DNA of 64,000 bases. Origin: Talaromyces rugulosus. Its lineage: Eukaryota > Ascomycota > Eurotiomycetes > Eurotiales > Trichocomaceae. Shown in pieces: positions 22,434 through 34,600 of the stretch. Made by a program: the position numbers and the translations under genes. Below the pieces are notes generated by a model, which had not been told where the DNA came from, did no database searches, and saw only the letters and a list, made by a program, of their open reading frames with translations. The DNA is taken from assembly GCF_013368755.1 (NCBI RefSeq), contig NC_049562.1:6841518-6905517 (forward strand), read 5' to 3'. Position 1 is the stretch's first letter. Every line of letters starts with the position of its first letter.

Positions 22434-23625
22434 GCATGGCGAGAGCGCCAGCAACAACAATATAGAAGAACCCAGTCGCCACTTAACCGTTAACCTCAAA
22501 GAACTAAAGCTTAGAGATATTCCTGAAAAACCACTTAATAAAGATAAATTCCTTAAACTTTACAGAAGCGACCCTAGAGGCCTATTTAAAGGTTTATTCC
22601 AACACCTCTCCATACAAGAGAAACGACTAGAAAAGGCTCTCGCTAAGTCTAACAACAACAACACAGAGGAAATCAACTCTATGAAAGAGGAGATTCAGAA
22701 CCTCAAGAGCAACCTGGCCGACCATCGCCAAACCATATCCAAACTAATCACAGAACATGATGCCGCAATCGCTAATACCTCTCCAGCTGGGGGAGACCAC
22801 AAGAAAAAGACCACCAAGCTACTAAATAGCCAGCTGCTATCGGATGGAATCGATCCTAAGTACAAATCATAGAAGATCGATGTCAAGAACAAGTTAGAAG
22901 CCAATACCAACTATTACCCAACAGCCCTGGCCCATATAGCGTACATAAAGGGGATGTGTAAGAGAGAAACAGCCAACCACTTACTCCCACAATTCCAGAA
23001 AGACTCAGCACAACATTACCAGGATATCGGTAACATCTTCAAGCATCTAAAAACAATCTACATAGACAAGAACCGCGTGATCAATACAAAGATAGAACTC
23101 CGTCACCTAGCAATAAGAGATTCAAAGTTTCAGATCTTTTTATCAAAATTCATGCTTCTTACCCAAGAAGCTGGCCTCGCCCTATCAGAATAAAAGAAGA
23201 AACTCTACCACAAACTCTCATTCAACATACAGCGCACCATGATCAAGGAAAACACCAACCCAATAATATCATACCAGACCTTTATACAAAAATGCCACAC
23301 TACTACCAACTGCCTTGAGCAGATCACTAAAAAGGAACAACGCGCCCACAACCATAGGATTAGAAGCAGCAAAGGCCACAGCCAAAAAGACTACCAGTCG
23401 AATACCTCCAAAGAATCAAAGCCGAAGAATAAAGCCCCTCAACCACAGCTCTCCTAGAAAGAAAAGAAGAAGCTAATAAACAAAGACAAATGCTTCAATT
23501 ACAAACTAAGCGGTCACTATACTGACAAGTGCCCCCTCAAGAAGAAGGCTCCGAATCTAAAGGCCTTAGAGGATGACACAGGTAAAGAGTTGGAAAACAC
23601 CCACACCTAGGAGAAGTCTCCTTCT
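22434..23625 (+). pseudogene. Family B gag relic
   Basis: From an ATG near 22436 (MARAPATTI) the frame runs, with stops, through a coiled-coil-like region (KELKLRDIPEKPL..., 22498 on), a Glu/Lys-rich helix (22681-22760), the retrotransposon gag core (22880-23260) and a zinc knuckle reading CFNYKLSGHYTDKC (23491-23532). The second knuckle Cys is replaced by Tyr (TGC to TAC). In living relatives Gag forms the particle and packages RNA. At least four stops interrupt it here. Confidence 0.7.
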
Positions 23626-23672
23626 TAGGCGCATCAAGTACAGACAACGAAGCTTTAGATCTCTCACAGCTG

Positions 23673-26600
23673 ATGGAAAGAAAGAAGGATAGCATAACTA
23701 TATCTATTCAGCTAGCTAAGAATAGATATTCAATTTGCACCAAAGCTTTAGCCAATACTGAAGCCAACAGATTTACCTTTTTAGATATATTTTTAGCAGA
23801 GAAGCTTGCACGACACTTTCAGACATACACAGTACCCGTTTCTGAACCCTATAGGATGAGAGGGTATAATAGGAAGACAGTAGAACCAGTCACACACCTC
23901 ATGATCTTAACACTAGTTATTGATGGCCAGATACAGCGGCATCTACCCTTTCTCTTAGTGCGACTAGGCCATCACAATGTCATTTTGGGTCATATATAGC
24001 TGGAGAAGTACAATATATTAATAGATTACAGAAACCATCACCTTTTATAGCCAGAGAATGTGTCTCTCAAAAATCAAATAGAGAAAAAACAGTTCATCCA
24101 CATACCAAAGACAATACTAAGGAGAAATAGACCAGTCAATCTCAAACACCAAGCTAATATAGAGCGCCGAGATCGGTTAATAGAAGAACCTGTCCCACTC
24201 CTACAACCAGAACCCCAAAGAAAAGCGCCTACAGTTACAGAAAGAACACAAAGGACACAATCAAGGATAGAACTACAGAAAATAGAGAAAATCTTACAAT
24301 CAAAGAACGCCACAGGACCCTTTAACAATACCAAGGAAACATCACCAGTTATCAGTCCAACAAGAAACCCACATCGCCAACGCTCAGAAAGAAAAACATA
24401 TAGAATAGACATAACAATCATCAGAGCTGCCAGATTCCATCATTATGTAAAAAACAAAACTACAGATATCTTCATGACTAGTCTTTACAAGATAAAGCAG
24501 ACACTAGAAACTAAGAAGGAAAGAACAGCCAAGTCGACTAAAAATGAGGAGATCAAGCAGCAGCTGCCAGATCAGTATCACGAGTTCACCAATGTCTTCT
24601 CAAAGATCCACTCAGACGAGTTGCCAGTTCACCAAAAGTATAACCACAAGATCGAGTTAAATCAAGACCTAGAGTTAGATTATAGTCCTTTATATCAAAT
24701 GTCAGAGGAACAGCTCCAAACAGCCCAAGACTATATTATTAATAACCTGGATAAAGGATTTATCGTCCCTAGCAATACACCATTCACGTCTCCAATCCTC
24801 ATGGCCAAGAAAGCCAATGGCGGATTCCGCTTCTATGTTAATTACCGCAAGCTGAACGCTTTGACCAGAAAAGACCAATATCCACTGCCACTTATCGAGG
24901 AAGTCTTTGAGCGCTTAAGTAAGGCAAAGATCTTCACTAAGCTGGACATTAGGCAGAGGTTCCACCGAATCCGAATACACCCAGACTCCACAGATCTAAC
25001 CACCTTCCATTGTCAGTATAGCACTTTTAAATATGAGATAATACCGTTTAGCCTCACCAATAGACCAGCGACGTTTCAACAACTGATCAACAATATCTTC
25101 ATAGACTACCTTGACCAGTTCGTGATTGCGTTCATCAACAATCTATTAATATACAGCGAGAACGAGCTAGAGCATGAGATGCATATGCGACAGGTATTAA
25201 AGAGACTCCGAGAGGCAGGACTACAAGCCAGTATCAAAAAATGCAAGTTCCATATCACATCAACCAAGTATCTAGACTTTATCATTACCTCAGAGGAAAT
25301 AGAGGTCAACCCAGCAAAGATTAAGATTATCCTTTCCTAGAAAACACCAATAACAGTTTTAGAAATACAGTCATTCCTTAGTTTCTGCAACTTCTATCAA
25401 AAGTTCATAAAGGCCTACAGCCGAACTGCAAGGCCATTACATTACCTCACTCAAACTAACATTCCATTTATATAGAGTAAAGAGTGCGAAGAAGCATTTG
25501 AAATTCTGAAAAAGAAATTATCGAAAGCCCCAGTACTAGCCCATTACAACCCCAATCGCCAAACCCACATAGAAACAAACGCGTCAGATGGAGTAGTGGC
25601 CGCAGTTCTATCTCAACTATATAAGGATAAGGAATAACATCTGGTCATGTACTACTCCACATTAATAACCCCAGCCGAGCATAATTACGACATCTATGAC
25701 AAAGAACTACTGGCAGTAATAAAGACTCTAAGAAAATAAAAGTCTGAATTAATTAGATTAAGAGGACAGAAGTCCTTTGATATCCTATCAAATCACCGGG
25801 CTCTTAAATACTTTATAACTATCAAAGCTTTAAATACCTAACAAGCCTGATGGTACAAGTTCTTAAAGGAATACCACTTTGTACTCAGATACTGACTAGG
25901 AAAAACGAATATATTAACAGACACCCTCACCTAGAGAGAAGATGAAAAGGCGAAAAACCTTAATCATCAGAACTAAATGCTACTACCGCGGCATAAAATC
26001 GACAATAAGATCGCACTTAAGATAACATATATAGAACTGGTCACCCTAACTATAGAGAATGATATTATCACCAAGGTATTAGCGGCCAACAAGAAATATA
26101 TAGCTGAGAAAAGTGCCGAAGTCTTACTCTTAGAGAAAAAGGAGAGCTATAGAGTAATTAAAAAACAACTTTTCTTTAATAAATAACTCTATATTCCCAA
26201 GAAGGATGATTTACAAACACAACTACTAGACGAAGTACATTAACAACCTATAACAGCGCACCCAGAACATACAAAAATGCTGAAGCTAGTCTAAGAACAA
26301 TTCTATTAGAAAATATAGAGTAATGATATAAATTGATATATAGACAATTATAAGATATATAAGAGAACGAACATGTACAGAGACAGGGCCCCTAGACTCT
26401 TCCAACCATTACCTATCCCAGTACGATCTTAGCAGCATTTATTAATAGACTTCATAGAGCTGCCCCAAGACAAATAGAGATTCGATAACATTTTTATTAC
26501 TGTTGACCGTTTAATCAAAAGACCAGTCTCTATACCGTGCCACAAAGGGGTGACAGCTAAAGACATAGCAAAGTTATAGATTTAGTATATCTTCCCGTGG

Positions 26601-27590
26601 ATAGGCCTACCAGACAGCATTATATCAGACCAAGAAGACCAGTTTATCTCTGAGTTCTAAGAAGAGATATACTGAATCCTTCACATCAAGATAAAGCTGT
26701 CAACAGCACAGCATGCCCAGATAGATAGACAAATAAAGATAGTAAATCAGTATCTTCAGCAGCAGCTACAGCCATATATTAACTTTGCAATGGACAACTG
26801 GTCAGAGTACCTACTAATTATCAACTTTACAGCTACGTCACTACCACAAGAATCTACAGAGATATCCCCATTTAAGATAGAAAAAGGTTATACTCCTCAG
26901 ATATTATTTAATTAGGCGCTATCAACGCCACCTAGAAGCTATACACTGAACAAGAAGAAAGCCCAAGTATAGATACAGTATTTAGAACACATATAGAACC
27001 ACGCCTGCAATAATATTACAAAAACACAAGACAGACAGCAACAGCAAGCAAACAAGCACAGACAGAAAATAGACTTCAGAGTTAGTGATCACATCTACAT
27101 CAATAACAAAAAATAGAATACAAAACGACCAGGCAGGAAGCTAGGCTATCAGTCTGAAGGACTATACAAGATACTACGTAAGATAAGATATACCTTTAAA
27201 TTAAATTTGCTACAGGGCATACAAATACACCATATCTTTTCCCCAGACAAGCTCTGCCACGCCGCTTCGACCAAGCCTCTTACTAGTCAACTGAAGAAGA
27301 AATGTCCTAAGCTCTAGATTAATAGAAATTCAGAATAAGAAGTCAATAGGATCCTAGACTCCTAGATACATTGAAAGAAGCTATGCTATCAAGTAAGCTG
27401 ACTAGACAGAGACCTAGATCTAGTATAGTATCCAGCAAAGTATTTTTTGAATACTCTACTAACACTGAAATTGTTCTATGATGCCAATCCCAAAAAGCCA
27501 GGTCCACCATGCTGGTTAGATGTGTAGATAAAAGCTATAGAGAAGGATCAATTTATTAAAAAGCATATAGATGATAATAGACTAGTAACC
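23673..27590 (+). pseudogene. Family B pol relic (PR, RT, RNase H, IN, chromodomain)
   Basis: Order of domains: protease near 23735-23780, whose catalytic Asp-Thr-Gly reads ANTEAN; a long linker (24060-24550); RT 24640-25330; RNase H 25480-25940 (catalytic region reads IETNASDG); integrase 26170-26900 (zinc-binding arm, then DFIELPQD, SDQEDQF and a decayed TDGQ box); and a chromodomain-like end (27340-27480, EVNRILDS..., YPAKYF). The RT active-site box reads FINN where family members have two Asp, and a CVDYR-type motif reads YVNYR: three catalytic Asp-to-Asn changes from G-to-A mutations. The longest open piece is 24060-25340. This enzyme set is dead. Confidence 0.85.
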
Positions 27591-27624
27591 AACGCTTGAG
27601 GGCAAGCGTTTCCGAAGAGAGGGG
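27591..27624 (+). promoter_or_regulatory. Hairpin and polypurine tract before the family B 3' LTR
   Basis: A perfect 8-bp inverted repeat (AACGCTTG, loop AGGG, CAAGCGTT; 27591-27610) is followed by the purine run GAAGAGAGGGG (about 27614-27624), three bases from the LTR. The purine run is the expected plus-strand primer; the role of the hairpin is unknown. Confidence 0.65.
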
Positions 27625-27627
27625 TGA

Positions 27628-27901
27628 TGTGACGGCTGAGTCTAAGGCTATCTCTAAGGGTAGGAGCGGCCTTATGGCCGGATGGGAGGCCTTAGGCAGG
27701 AAGGGTATCAATCCTAACCCGCGGTGCCAGATCTGGGGATAGCCTCACCCCAGGGCTATAAGGGGTCAAGCTGGTTACCTAAGCACACAAGATAAAACCT
27801 TCCTGCAGGTCCTGGTAGTTAGATTCCTTTCCCATGCTTGTTGTTTTAGAGAATCGCACCCCTAGATAGGAATCGAATATCTTTGGAAAAGGCATGTCAC
27901 A
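27628..27901 (+). repeat. 3' LTR, family B
   Basis: 274 bp, the less mutated of the pair. It contains the ATGCTTGTTGT (27834-27844) proposed to be the 5' end of the element RNA. Confidence 0.92.
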
Positions 27902-28480
27902 GCTGGAAGTAAGACATTTATACTCTGTTTTTCTTAAAAAGCTAGGCATATACTTAAGTAGCATAAAGTATTTAAGTTAATCCTTACTATCAATTAGTAT
28001 TAATAACTGGTTTCATATTAGCTATTTATTAAGTATCAATTACTATTCTATATCAACTACCTATTTTATATTAATTACCTAAAATAAATAGCTTTTGTCT
28101 AGAGCTTATTAGATTTAATATTAATAATATACATATGGTGCCAGATCTTTTATGTTGTGTCTATATAAATAAAGACAGATATCTAGACTTATTCCACAGT
28201 TCATCACTCTGAGACTACAAGAAATCACAATAAAGCTAAAGTTATCTAAATCTATATTAAAATAATTAAACAAAGACCAGTATTCCAACTCATAGTATAA
28301 TCCTTGATTACTATTTGAAGTTAGAGGTATGACTACCAACTTCTGCTACTCCTCCATGGTTGAAACTCAAGTTTGAAAAGTTCTACATTGCGCTTTCGGT
28401 GCTTGAGGGCTAACCTACGAAAATCACTACGAATATGATGTTATACAGATACTGCTTTTACTCTATAACAATTGCGATTT
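27902..28480. other. AT-rich spacer, nothing recognised
   Basis: AT-rich DNA with imperfect repeats of TATTAATTACC/TATCAATTAC type around 27985-28085. No gene features seen. Confidence 0.4.
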
Positions 28481-28489
28481 GTGGCAGCA

Positions 28490-28505
28490 CGCCCGAAACC
28501 GGGCG
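28490..28505. repeat. GC-rich hairpin in an AT-rich setting
   Basis: CGCCCG-AAAC-CGGGCG is a perfect 6-bp stem with a 4-base loop. It lies in a GC-rich island (28475-28600) about 300 bp upstream of the DUF3435-type relic and may belong to its element's 5' region. Confidence 0.5.
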
Positions 28506-28808
28506 CGATCGTCGTCCAAACCAGCGTCGGTACCACCGTGTATAGGCACAACAGCCCACAGTGCGTGGTCGTATTATACCTTTCCCGGCTATACTATCTC
28601 GTCAATCTATTTTCCAGTCATTCTTTTTGCGAATATACTGAAATAGCGTTCCTCACTCTCACAAATAGTCTGCTCTGCCTTAAAAGCAGACTGTTCCTTT
28701 CTAATTTCCTTCTATCTATTCTTGATTGGCATCTAAATAACACTCTACATTTACTATGTTTCTTTAATACATTTAAGGCTGCGGACTTATTAGTATACGC
28801 ATTCTACT

Positions 28809-30016
28809 ATGCTATCTAGTTATACAGATACTAACCCTTCAAAGAATAATATTAATAATGTCTTATCTAGCTATAACTTTAAAGATTTATATAACTTTAA
28901 TAATAATAATGTCTTTGACTACAAGTTAGACAGAAGTTATATAATAATTGTAACTAAATCAGAATTAGAACTAGCACATTATCCAGAACAATCCATATCT
29001 TATTATTCTTTATCCGAATCCTTAGAATACAGTGATAACCCTAATAATGATATAAATAAAAATATTACCAATGTCTTCTTAGACTATAAGCATTCTGATA
29101 AGACTAAATTATATTAGACCTATATAAAAGGACAGTGATATAAATAAGGATCTTAAGCTTTTTTTTTATAAACCATCTGTAACCAACCATTAATAATTCC
29201 TTACTAGGTATTATAAGGTAAAAACTGCTAAGACAAATATATTACTAAAATAGAATGATGTAGAGAAGGCTCTCCACAAGATAATAGTAAATAATATATA
29301 TCAATTCTTTAACTATTATATAAAGCTAAAGTAAGATAAAAACTACTAGCTATTAAAAAAAATTAAAAAGACTAGTACTCTGCATCAAGAATAGAAAACT
29401 TTCTAGGGGTATTATCAAATAATTACTTGTACTAGCTTTATAAAAGAATAATATAAAGAGATTAATGTGGTATATAATTAGGTTTTATAATGGTTGGCTT
29501 TTTTAATCAGTGGATAGGGTCTCTAAAGTCTGATAGATAAGTATTAGTTAGATATAAAAAAGTGAGAGAAAACTAGAGTCTATCTACAGGACTTAATAGA
29601 GTTTAATAAGACTATTTTATAGACTATTAAAAAATAATTTCATCTTAGCTTTAAGTAGATTCAGATCTATTTTTTTACTATCTTTAGAATTTTTATAGTT
29701 AATTAGATTTCTGCTTTTCTATCACTACAACTAAAGTATCTTCAGTTTTCTATCCAAAAAAATCCTCTGGGCGGCCTTCTGATTCTAATAATAGAACTTC
29801 GTACTGAGCACACTAAACAATATCTTAGAATTATATAATAGTATATATAAGCTTAGTTTAACAGTTTTATTTTATATACTAAGTGGCGTCTAGTAATAAC
29901 TTTTCCTTTTTAGAAATTATAGATAATCTGTTATTGATTTTTAACTCTTATATCTTTCTGTTTAGTATTCTCTTCTATTTAGATATTTTTAAGGCAGAAG
30001 GTCTTTACTTGATAGA
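28809..30016 (+). pseudogene. DUF3435-type recombinase-like gene, upstream part (split)
   Basis: An open piece at 28809-29117 (102 codons, Asn/Ser-rich) is followed by a stop-rich frame with recognisable DUF3435 features: a region like TFQGYYQIITCTSFIKE (29400-29450), then LKYLQFSIQKNPLGG with a nearby EHTKQYLRI (29735-29840), and FSFLEIIDNLLLIF...LDIFKAEGL (29900-30002). DUF3435 proteins are tyrosine-recombinase-like proteins of fungal mobile elements; Starship captain proteins belong to this group. The coding sequence is cut at 30016 by the family A gypsy element and resumes at 35516. The catalytic residues cannot be judged because of decay. Confidence 0.5.
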
Positions 30017-30273
30017 TGTTAGGGTCTTAGCCCCTGGGATACTCAGGCTTCGCTCTCGTAGAATAACCGCACCTGGTCCGCACCTGGTTCGCCATAGAAG
30101 AACCCCCTGACGCTACACCAGATTCGCTAGGGCGCCCCCGGGACCCACACTCGCCTGTATCGACATTCGACAATGCGAACCCCTGCGAACCTTTTCCTTC
30201 TCTTTCTCACGTTCGAATCTACTCAATTCCTGGACCTACATAAGGCCAGTAAGACGGGACCTAGCCCGTAACA
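30017..30273 (+). repeat. 5' LTR, family A
   Basis: 257 bp, identical by eye to 35259-35515. A pyrimidine-rich tract (about 30190-30208) precedes ACGTTCGAATCTA (30209-30221), the likely transcription start if self-priming applies. No TATA box is visible at the expected distance. Confidence 0.95.
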
Positions 30274-30274
30274 T

Positions 30275-30287
30275 TAGATTCGAACGT
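30275..30287 (+). promoter_or_regulatory. Self-primer binding site, family A
   Basis: TAGATTCGAACGT begins one base after the 5' LTR and is the exact reverse complement of ACGTTCGAATCTA in the LTR (30209-30221), 13 of 13. Flanking bases on both sides do not pair. This is the geometry of Tf1 self-priming, where the 5' end of the RNA folds back onto the primer site. Confidence 0.8.
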
Positions 30288-30462
30288 CTCACCCCCCTCC
30301 CCTATTTAAAGGGTCGAGAACGCGCCACTCCCCTCACCCGAAGGGTTGAGCTATACGATCGCTCCTCGTTCGTTCGAGTCGAGCCCCTGAGAACCGTACC
30401 AACTCTCCTCATTCGGAGGATTGAATTATTATATCGCCGCTCCTCGACGACCGAGTTGAGCA

Positions 30463-31575
30463 TTGAGAAATTTCCCCATTATGACGAATAGCCCACCGAG
30501 GGACGGCCCGGACCGAAGGGGCATACCTTTGGAACCGAACCAGCTGTTATTGGAACAAATGCAACGAATGGAACTCCTTCTGACGAATATGTCCGCTCGC
30601 CTATCGCATGTCGAAGGACAAGTTAACAATACGACCGAACCACCTATGCCCGAGGTCCCTACTGATGCCACACCATCGGTAACCCCTATGTACAGTGCGA
30701 ACAAACCGCGCCACTCCCTTGACCATCCCGATAAATATGACGACTCTGATCGTTCACGATATATGCAGTTCGTGGCAATCCTATATGCAAAATTGACGGT
30801 CGATGCACCAGCGATCGGAGGACCGTACGAGCAACTGTGGTACGCCTATGGACGGTTGGCAGGAAAGGCCCAGACGAAGGTCTACCCCTGGATGCGGCTT
30901 CATGGGAACGTAAATACGGTCACCCCCGCTACACTAGAAGCTTTCTTTGCGCACCTTAACGTGCTGTTCGAAGATCATCAACTTGTGGAGAAGGCGAACC
31001 TTGAACTTAACCGTATACGACAGGGGCGCACCCCTTTCCAGGACTTTATCAGCGAATTTGAACGGATATTACTTCTTGCAGGAGGTCAATCATGGACCGA
31101 CGACGTAAAAATCTCACGACTGAAAACCGCGATTAACCAAGAAATGAGGCGTGCGACTGTCGGGAGCGACATGCCGAAGCAGTACGAAGCTTTCTGCGAA
31201 CGCTTACACCGAGTAGCGAACGACCTTGAAGAGCTGAAAAGGATTGACAACATCCAGTCCCGATACAAGCGGAACACTTCCCGTCCGCTCACAAAAGGAA
31301 CCTCCCCCGACAGAGGACAGCCCCAAGTCATGGACTGGACACCTGCGGGCCTGCCAATTAATACTGTCAGAACGGACAACTGTTTTCGATGCGGAAAACC
31401 GGGTCATATTGCCCAATACTGCCCCGAGCCTGCGCCGCTCCGTCGGGCGCCATCTCCGAGGAACCGTGGCAAGAAGAAACACGATACGTTCACGAGAATA
31501 TCCAACACCGGAGTAAAGGAGAATGAAACCGAATCTGATACAGGCTCAGATAGCACATCAGAGTCAAAAGAGTAG
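30463..31575 (+). CDS. Family A Gag
   Basis: 370 residues. N-terminal leader with a short coiled region (QLLLEQMQRMELLLTNMSAR, residues 26-45), then the retrotransposon gag core (residues about 75-260: HSLDHPDKYDDSD..., FFAHLNVLFED, RIRQGRTPFQDFISEFERI). A CCHC zinc knuckle (CFRCGKPGHIAQYC, about residues 307-320) is followed by a basic and then acidic Ser-rich tail. It would form the particle and package RNA. The ATG at 30463 is the first suitable start after the leader; an ATG at 30481 is also possible. The TAG at 31573 is overlapped by the pol frame. Confidence 0.92.
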   Translation: MRNFPIMTNSPPRDGPDRRGIPLEPNQLLLEQMQRMELLLTNMSARLSHVEGQVNNTTEPPMPEVPTDATPSVTPMYSANKPRHSLDHPDKYDDSDRSRYMQFVAILYAKLTVDAPAIGGPYEQLWYAYGRLAGKAQTKVYPWMRLHGNVNTVTPATLEAFFAHLNVLFEDHQLVEKANLELNRIRQGRTPFQDFISEFERILLLAGGQSWTDDVKISRLKTAINQEMRRATVGSDMPKQYEAFCERLHRVANDLEELKRIDNIQSRYKRNTSRPLTKGTSPDRGQPQVMDWTPAGLPINTVRTDNCFRCGKPGHIAQYCPEPAPLRRAPSPRNRGKKKHDTFTRISNTGVKENETESDTGSDSTSESKE

Positions 31576-31602
31576 CTCCTGCGCAAAGTCGCCCGCAGGA
31601 GC
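31554..31602 (+). promoter_or_regulatory. gag/pol overlap with possible -1 recoding hairpin
   Basis: pol is in the -1 frame relative to gag and is open back to 31554, overlapping the last 22 bases of gag. TCAAAAG (31564-31570) offers weak slippage. A 9-bp GC-rich hairpin (GCTCCTGCG/CGCAGGAGC; 31575-31583 and 31594-31602, loop 10) begins on the last base of the gag stop. Position and strength fit a recoding stimulator, but the slip site is not a classical heptamer; reinitiation is the alternative. Confidence 0.45.
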
Positions 31603-31643
31603 CAAAATGCAAAACAGCTCGTGACTTCGAGAATTTTAAGAAG

Positions 31644-34600
31644 ATGGTTGGAAGGTTTGACGGACCCCCATTCAATATAGACGCATGGTTAGACCGTAGA
31701 ACCAATGCCAATGCTTTAATTGATAGTGGGTGCCTCACCTATGGGATCATCAAAGAGACCTTCGCTCGAAAGAAAAAGCTGAATTGTAGCGCTATTAAAC
31801 CTCGACCTATTAAGGGATATGATGGTTCGGCACCTCAATACATCAAAGAAATTGCATGCGTGACATTAGATATCGGGGGAAATATACAGGAGAAAGCCTA
31901 CTTCTATGTGGTTCCGAAGTGCGAATACGATATGATATTGGGTCTCCCATGGATGGAACACCAACATGTAAGAATTGACGCCGCTGGAGGCCGACTGGAA
32001 TTCGGGAACGGAATATCCGTCGATAAAAAGAACCTGTTACGACCTGAGTACGCCCCCCGACAGATCGGTGCAGCTGCGGTGAACGCTTTGAAAAGGATGC
32101 GAAGCAGGAAAAAGGAGGTCGACATATTTGCAGTCTCCATGCGGGATATTGAGAAAGCTCTGGCCCCGAAACCACAGACAGACCCAGGGAACAAGCTACC
32201 TAAGCATTACCACGAGTTCCTGGAACTATTTGACCCGAAGGAAGCTGACAAGCTACCACCGTCACGTCCGAATATCGACCATCAGATTGAACTAATTGAC
32301 GCCGACGCGAAGGGGCGCAAGCCAGAGATACCATGGGGCCCTCTCTATAACATGTCACGGGAAGAACTGCTGGTCCTACGGAAAACTCTCCACGACTTAC
32401 TGTCGAAGGACTTCATACGTGTGAGCAACTCGCCCGCTGCAGCGCCGGTACTGTTTGTAAGGAAACCCGGAGGAGGACTGCGCTTCTGCGTCGATTATCG
32501 GGCGCTCAACGCTATGACAAAAAGGGACCGATATCCACTACCGTTAATACATGAGACCCTACAACGAATATCTAAAGCCCGATGGTTTACAAAGCTTGAC
32601 GTTACAGCGGCCTTCCATAAGATACGCATCGCCGAAGGAGACGAGTGGAAGACAGCTTTCCGAACCAGGTTTGGACTCTATGAATGGTTAGTAACACCTT
32701 TCGGCCTTACCAATGCGCCGAGCACGTTTCAACGATACATCAATTGGACCCTTCGCGAGTTCCTGGACGACTTTGTATCTGCCTATCTGGACGACGTGCT
32801 TATCTTTACGGAAGGCAGCCGCGCGCACCATCGGAAACAGGTAATGAGGGTGCTAGAACGCCTGCGCACTGCGGGACTACAGCTAGATATCAATAAATGC
32901 GAGTTCGAGGTGCAGACAACAAAATACCTCGGATTCATATTAGAAGCTGGAAAAGGGATCCGAATGGACCCCGCGAAAGTCTCTGCCATTTTGGAATGGA
33001 AAGCCCCAACGTGTGTGAAAGACGTGCGATCGTTCCTAGGGTTCGCAAATTTCTACCGACAGTTTATCCGAGGGTATTCCGACATAATCCGTCCGCTGAC
33101 AGAACTGACTAAAAAGGGAACTACCTTCGTTTGGACCAAGGCCGCCAATGAAGCCTTCGAACAACTAAAGCAAATGTTTGTGAGCGACCCAATACTAGTG
33201 CAATTCGACCCCGAGCAGGATACAATCGTGGAAGCCGACTCTTCGGGATATGTCGTAGGGGGGACATTATCACAGTACGATAACAAAGGACTCCTACGAA
33301 CCTGCGCCTACTTCTCCCGAAAGTGCACGCCCGCGGAGTGCAATTACGAGATCCACGATAAGGAGCTATTGGCGATAATAGCGTGTCTGAAGCAATGGGA
33401 ACCTGAACTAATTGGCACTAAGGAGTTTACTATCCTGACCGACCACCGGAATCTTAAATACTTCATGCAGCTCCGACGGTTGAATGAAAGGCAAATGAGA
33501 TGGGCCGGTATACTCTCACGCTTCAACTATAAGCTCCAATACCGGCCAGGGCGACTAGCTGCCAGACCTGATGCACTATCGCGACGCTCGCAAGATATGC
33601 CCGATGGGATTGACGATGAACGCCTAGCATACCGAAATAAGCGTCTTATCAACCCTAACAAGGTACGGAGAGACTATCCAGAACAACCTCCCCAGGGTCG
33701 CTTATCGAACACCGCACCTGAACCCCATGTCCACGCTACCCACATAGAGCACTTAACGTCAATTGGAGAACAGTGGCGACTAGCCGAAGCCGAGGATAAG
33801 AATTATGAACGAATCAAAGAGGCCGTACGCCAGAAGCTCCCGCGGTTCCCTCAAGACCTACAACTTCGCACCATGGTATCCGAATGCACGATCGATGCAG
33901 CGGACCGGTTACTATTTCGAAACCGACAATGGGTACCAAACAGCGAACCACTCCGCACTCGTATTATACAAGATACGCACGACTCCTATCTCACCGGACA
34001 CCCAGGCCGAAACATGACCTATGCCATCGTGGCCCGACAACTATATTGGCCGAACCTATCTGAGGATGTCCGAAGGTTCGTGAATAACTGCGACAAATGT
34101 GGTGCGAACACCGTATGGAGACAACGCCGACAAGGGTTATTAAAACCGCTCCCTGTTCCCTCGCGAATGTGGCGAGATATTAGTATGGATTTTATAGAGA
34201 AACTCCCAATGTCCGACGGGAATACGAATCTCATGGTAATCGTTGACCGACTGGGAAAAGGGATTATATTGGTACCATGCAAACACATAGATACTGAGAC
34301 AGTGATATCGAAGTTCGTTGACCGATTCATACGCGAACATGGGCCGCCTAGCAGCATTATATCGGATCGGGGCACGCAATTTGTTAATGACCTTTGGAAA
34401 GGCGTGTGCGAACGTCTAAAGATCATGAGACGATTGTCAACCGCGCATCACCCCCAAACTGATGGACAGACGGAACGTGCTAACTCTGTGGTGGAAGAAT
34501 ACCTGCGGAACTTCTGTACCTACCTCCAAACCGACTGGAGCCCACTAACCGCAATTGCGCAACTCGCAATAAACGGGCGCGACGCTACTGCAACTGGTAT

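Larger units (their letters stand above)
21907..27901 (+). mobile_element. Ty3/gypsy chromodomain element, family B, RIP-degraded
   Basis: A 5995-bp element with 274-bp LTRs at both ends (TGTGA...TCACA) and gag, protease, RT, RNase H, integrase and a chromodomain-like end in that order on the plus strand. The flanks share GCTG (21903-21906 and 27902-27905), possibly AGCTG if the last A is shared. Many TAG/TAA codons interrupt gag and pol, and the two LTRs differ at many transition sites, so the copy is old and dead. Family B is distinct from A and C in LTR sequence and gag. The downstream LTR has kept more G and C than the upstream one. Confidence 0.9.

Noticed and set aside
28121..28339. Minus-strand 72-codon ORF
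   Set aside because: AT-rich chance ORF with no motifs or neighbours to support it.
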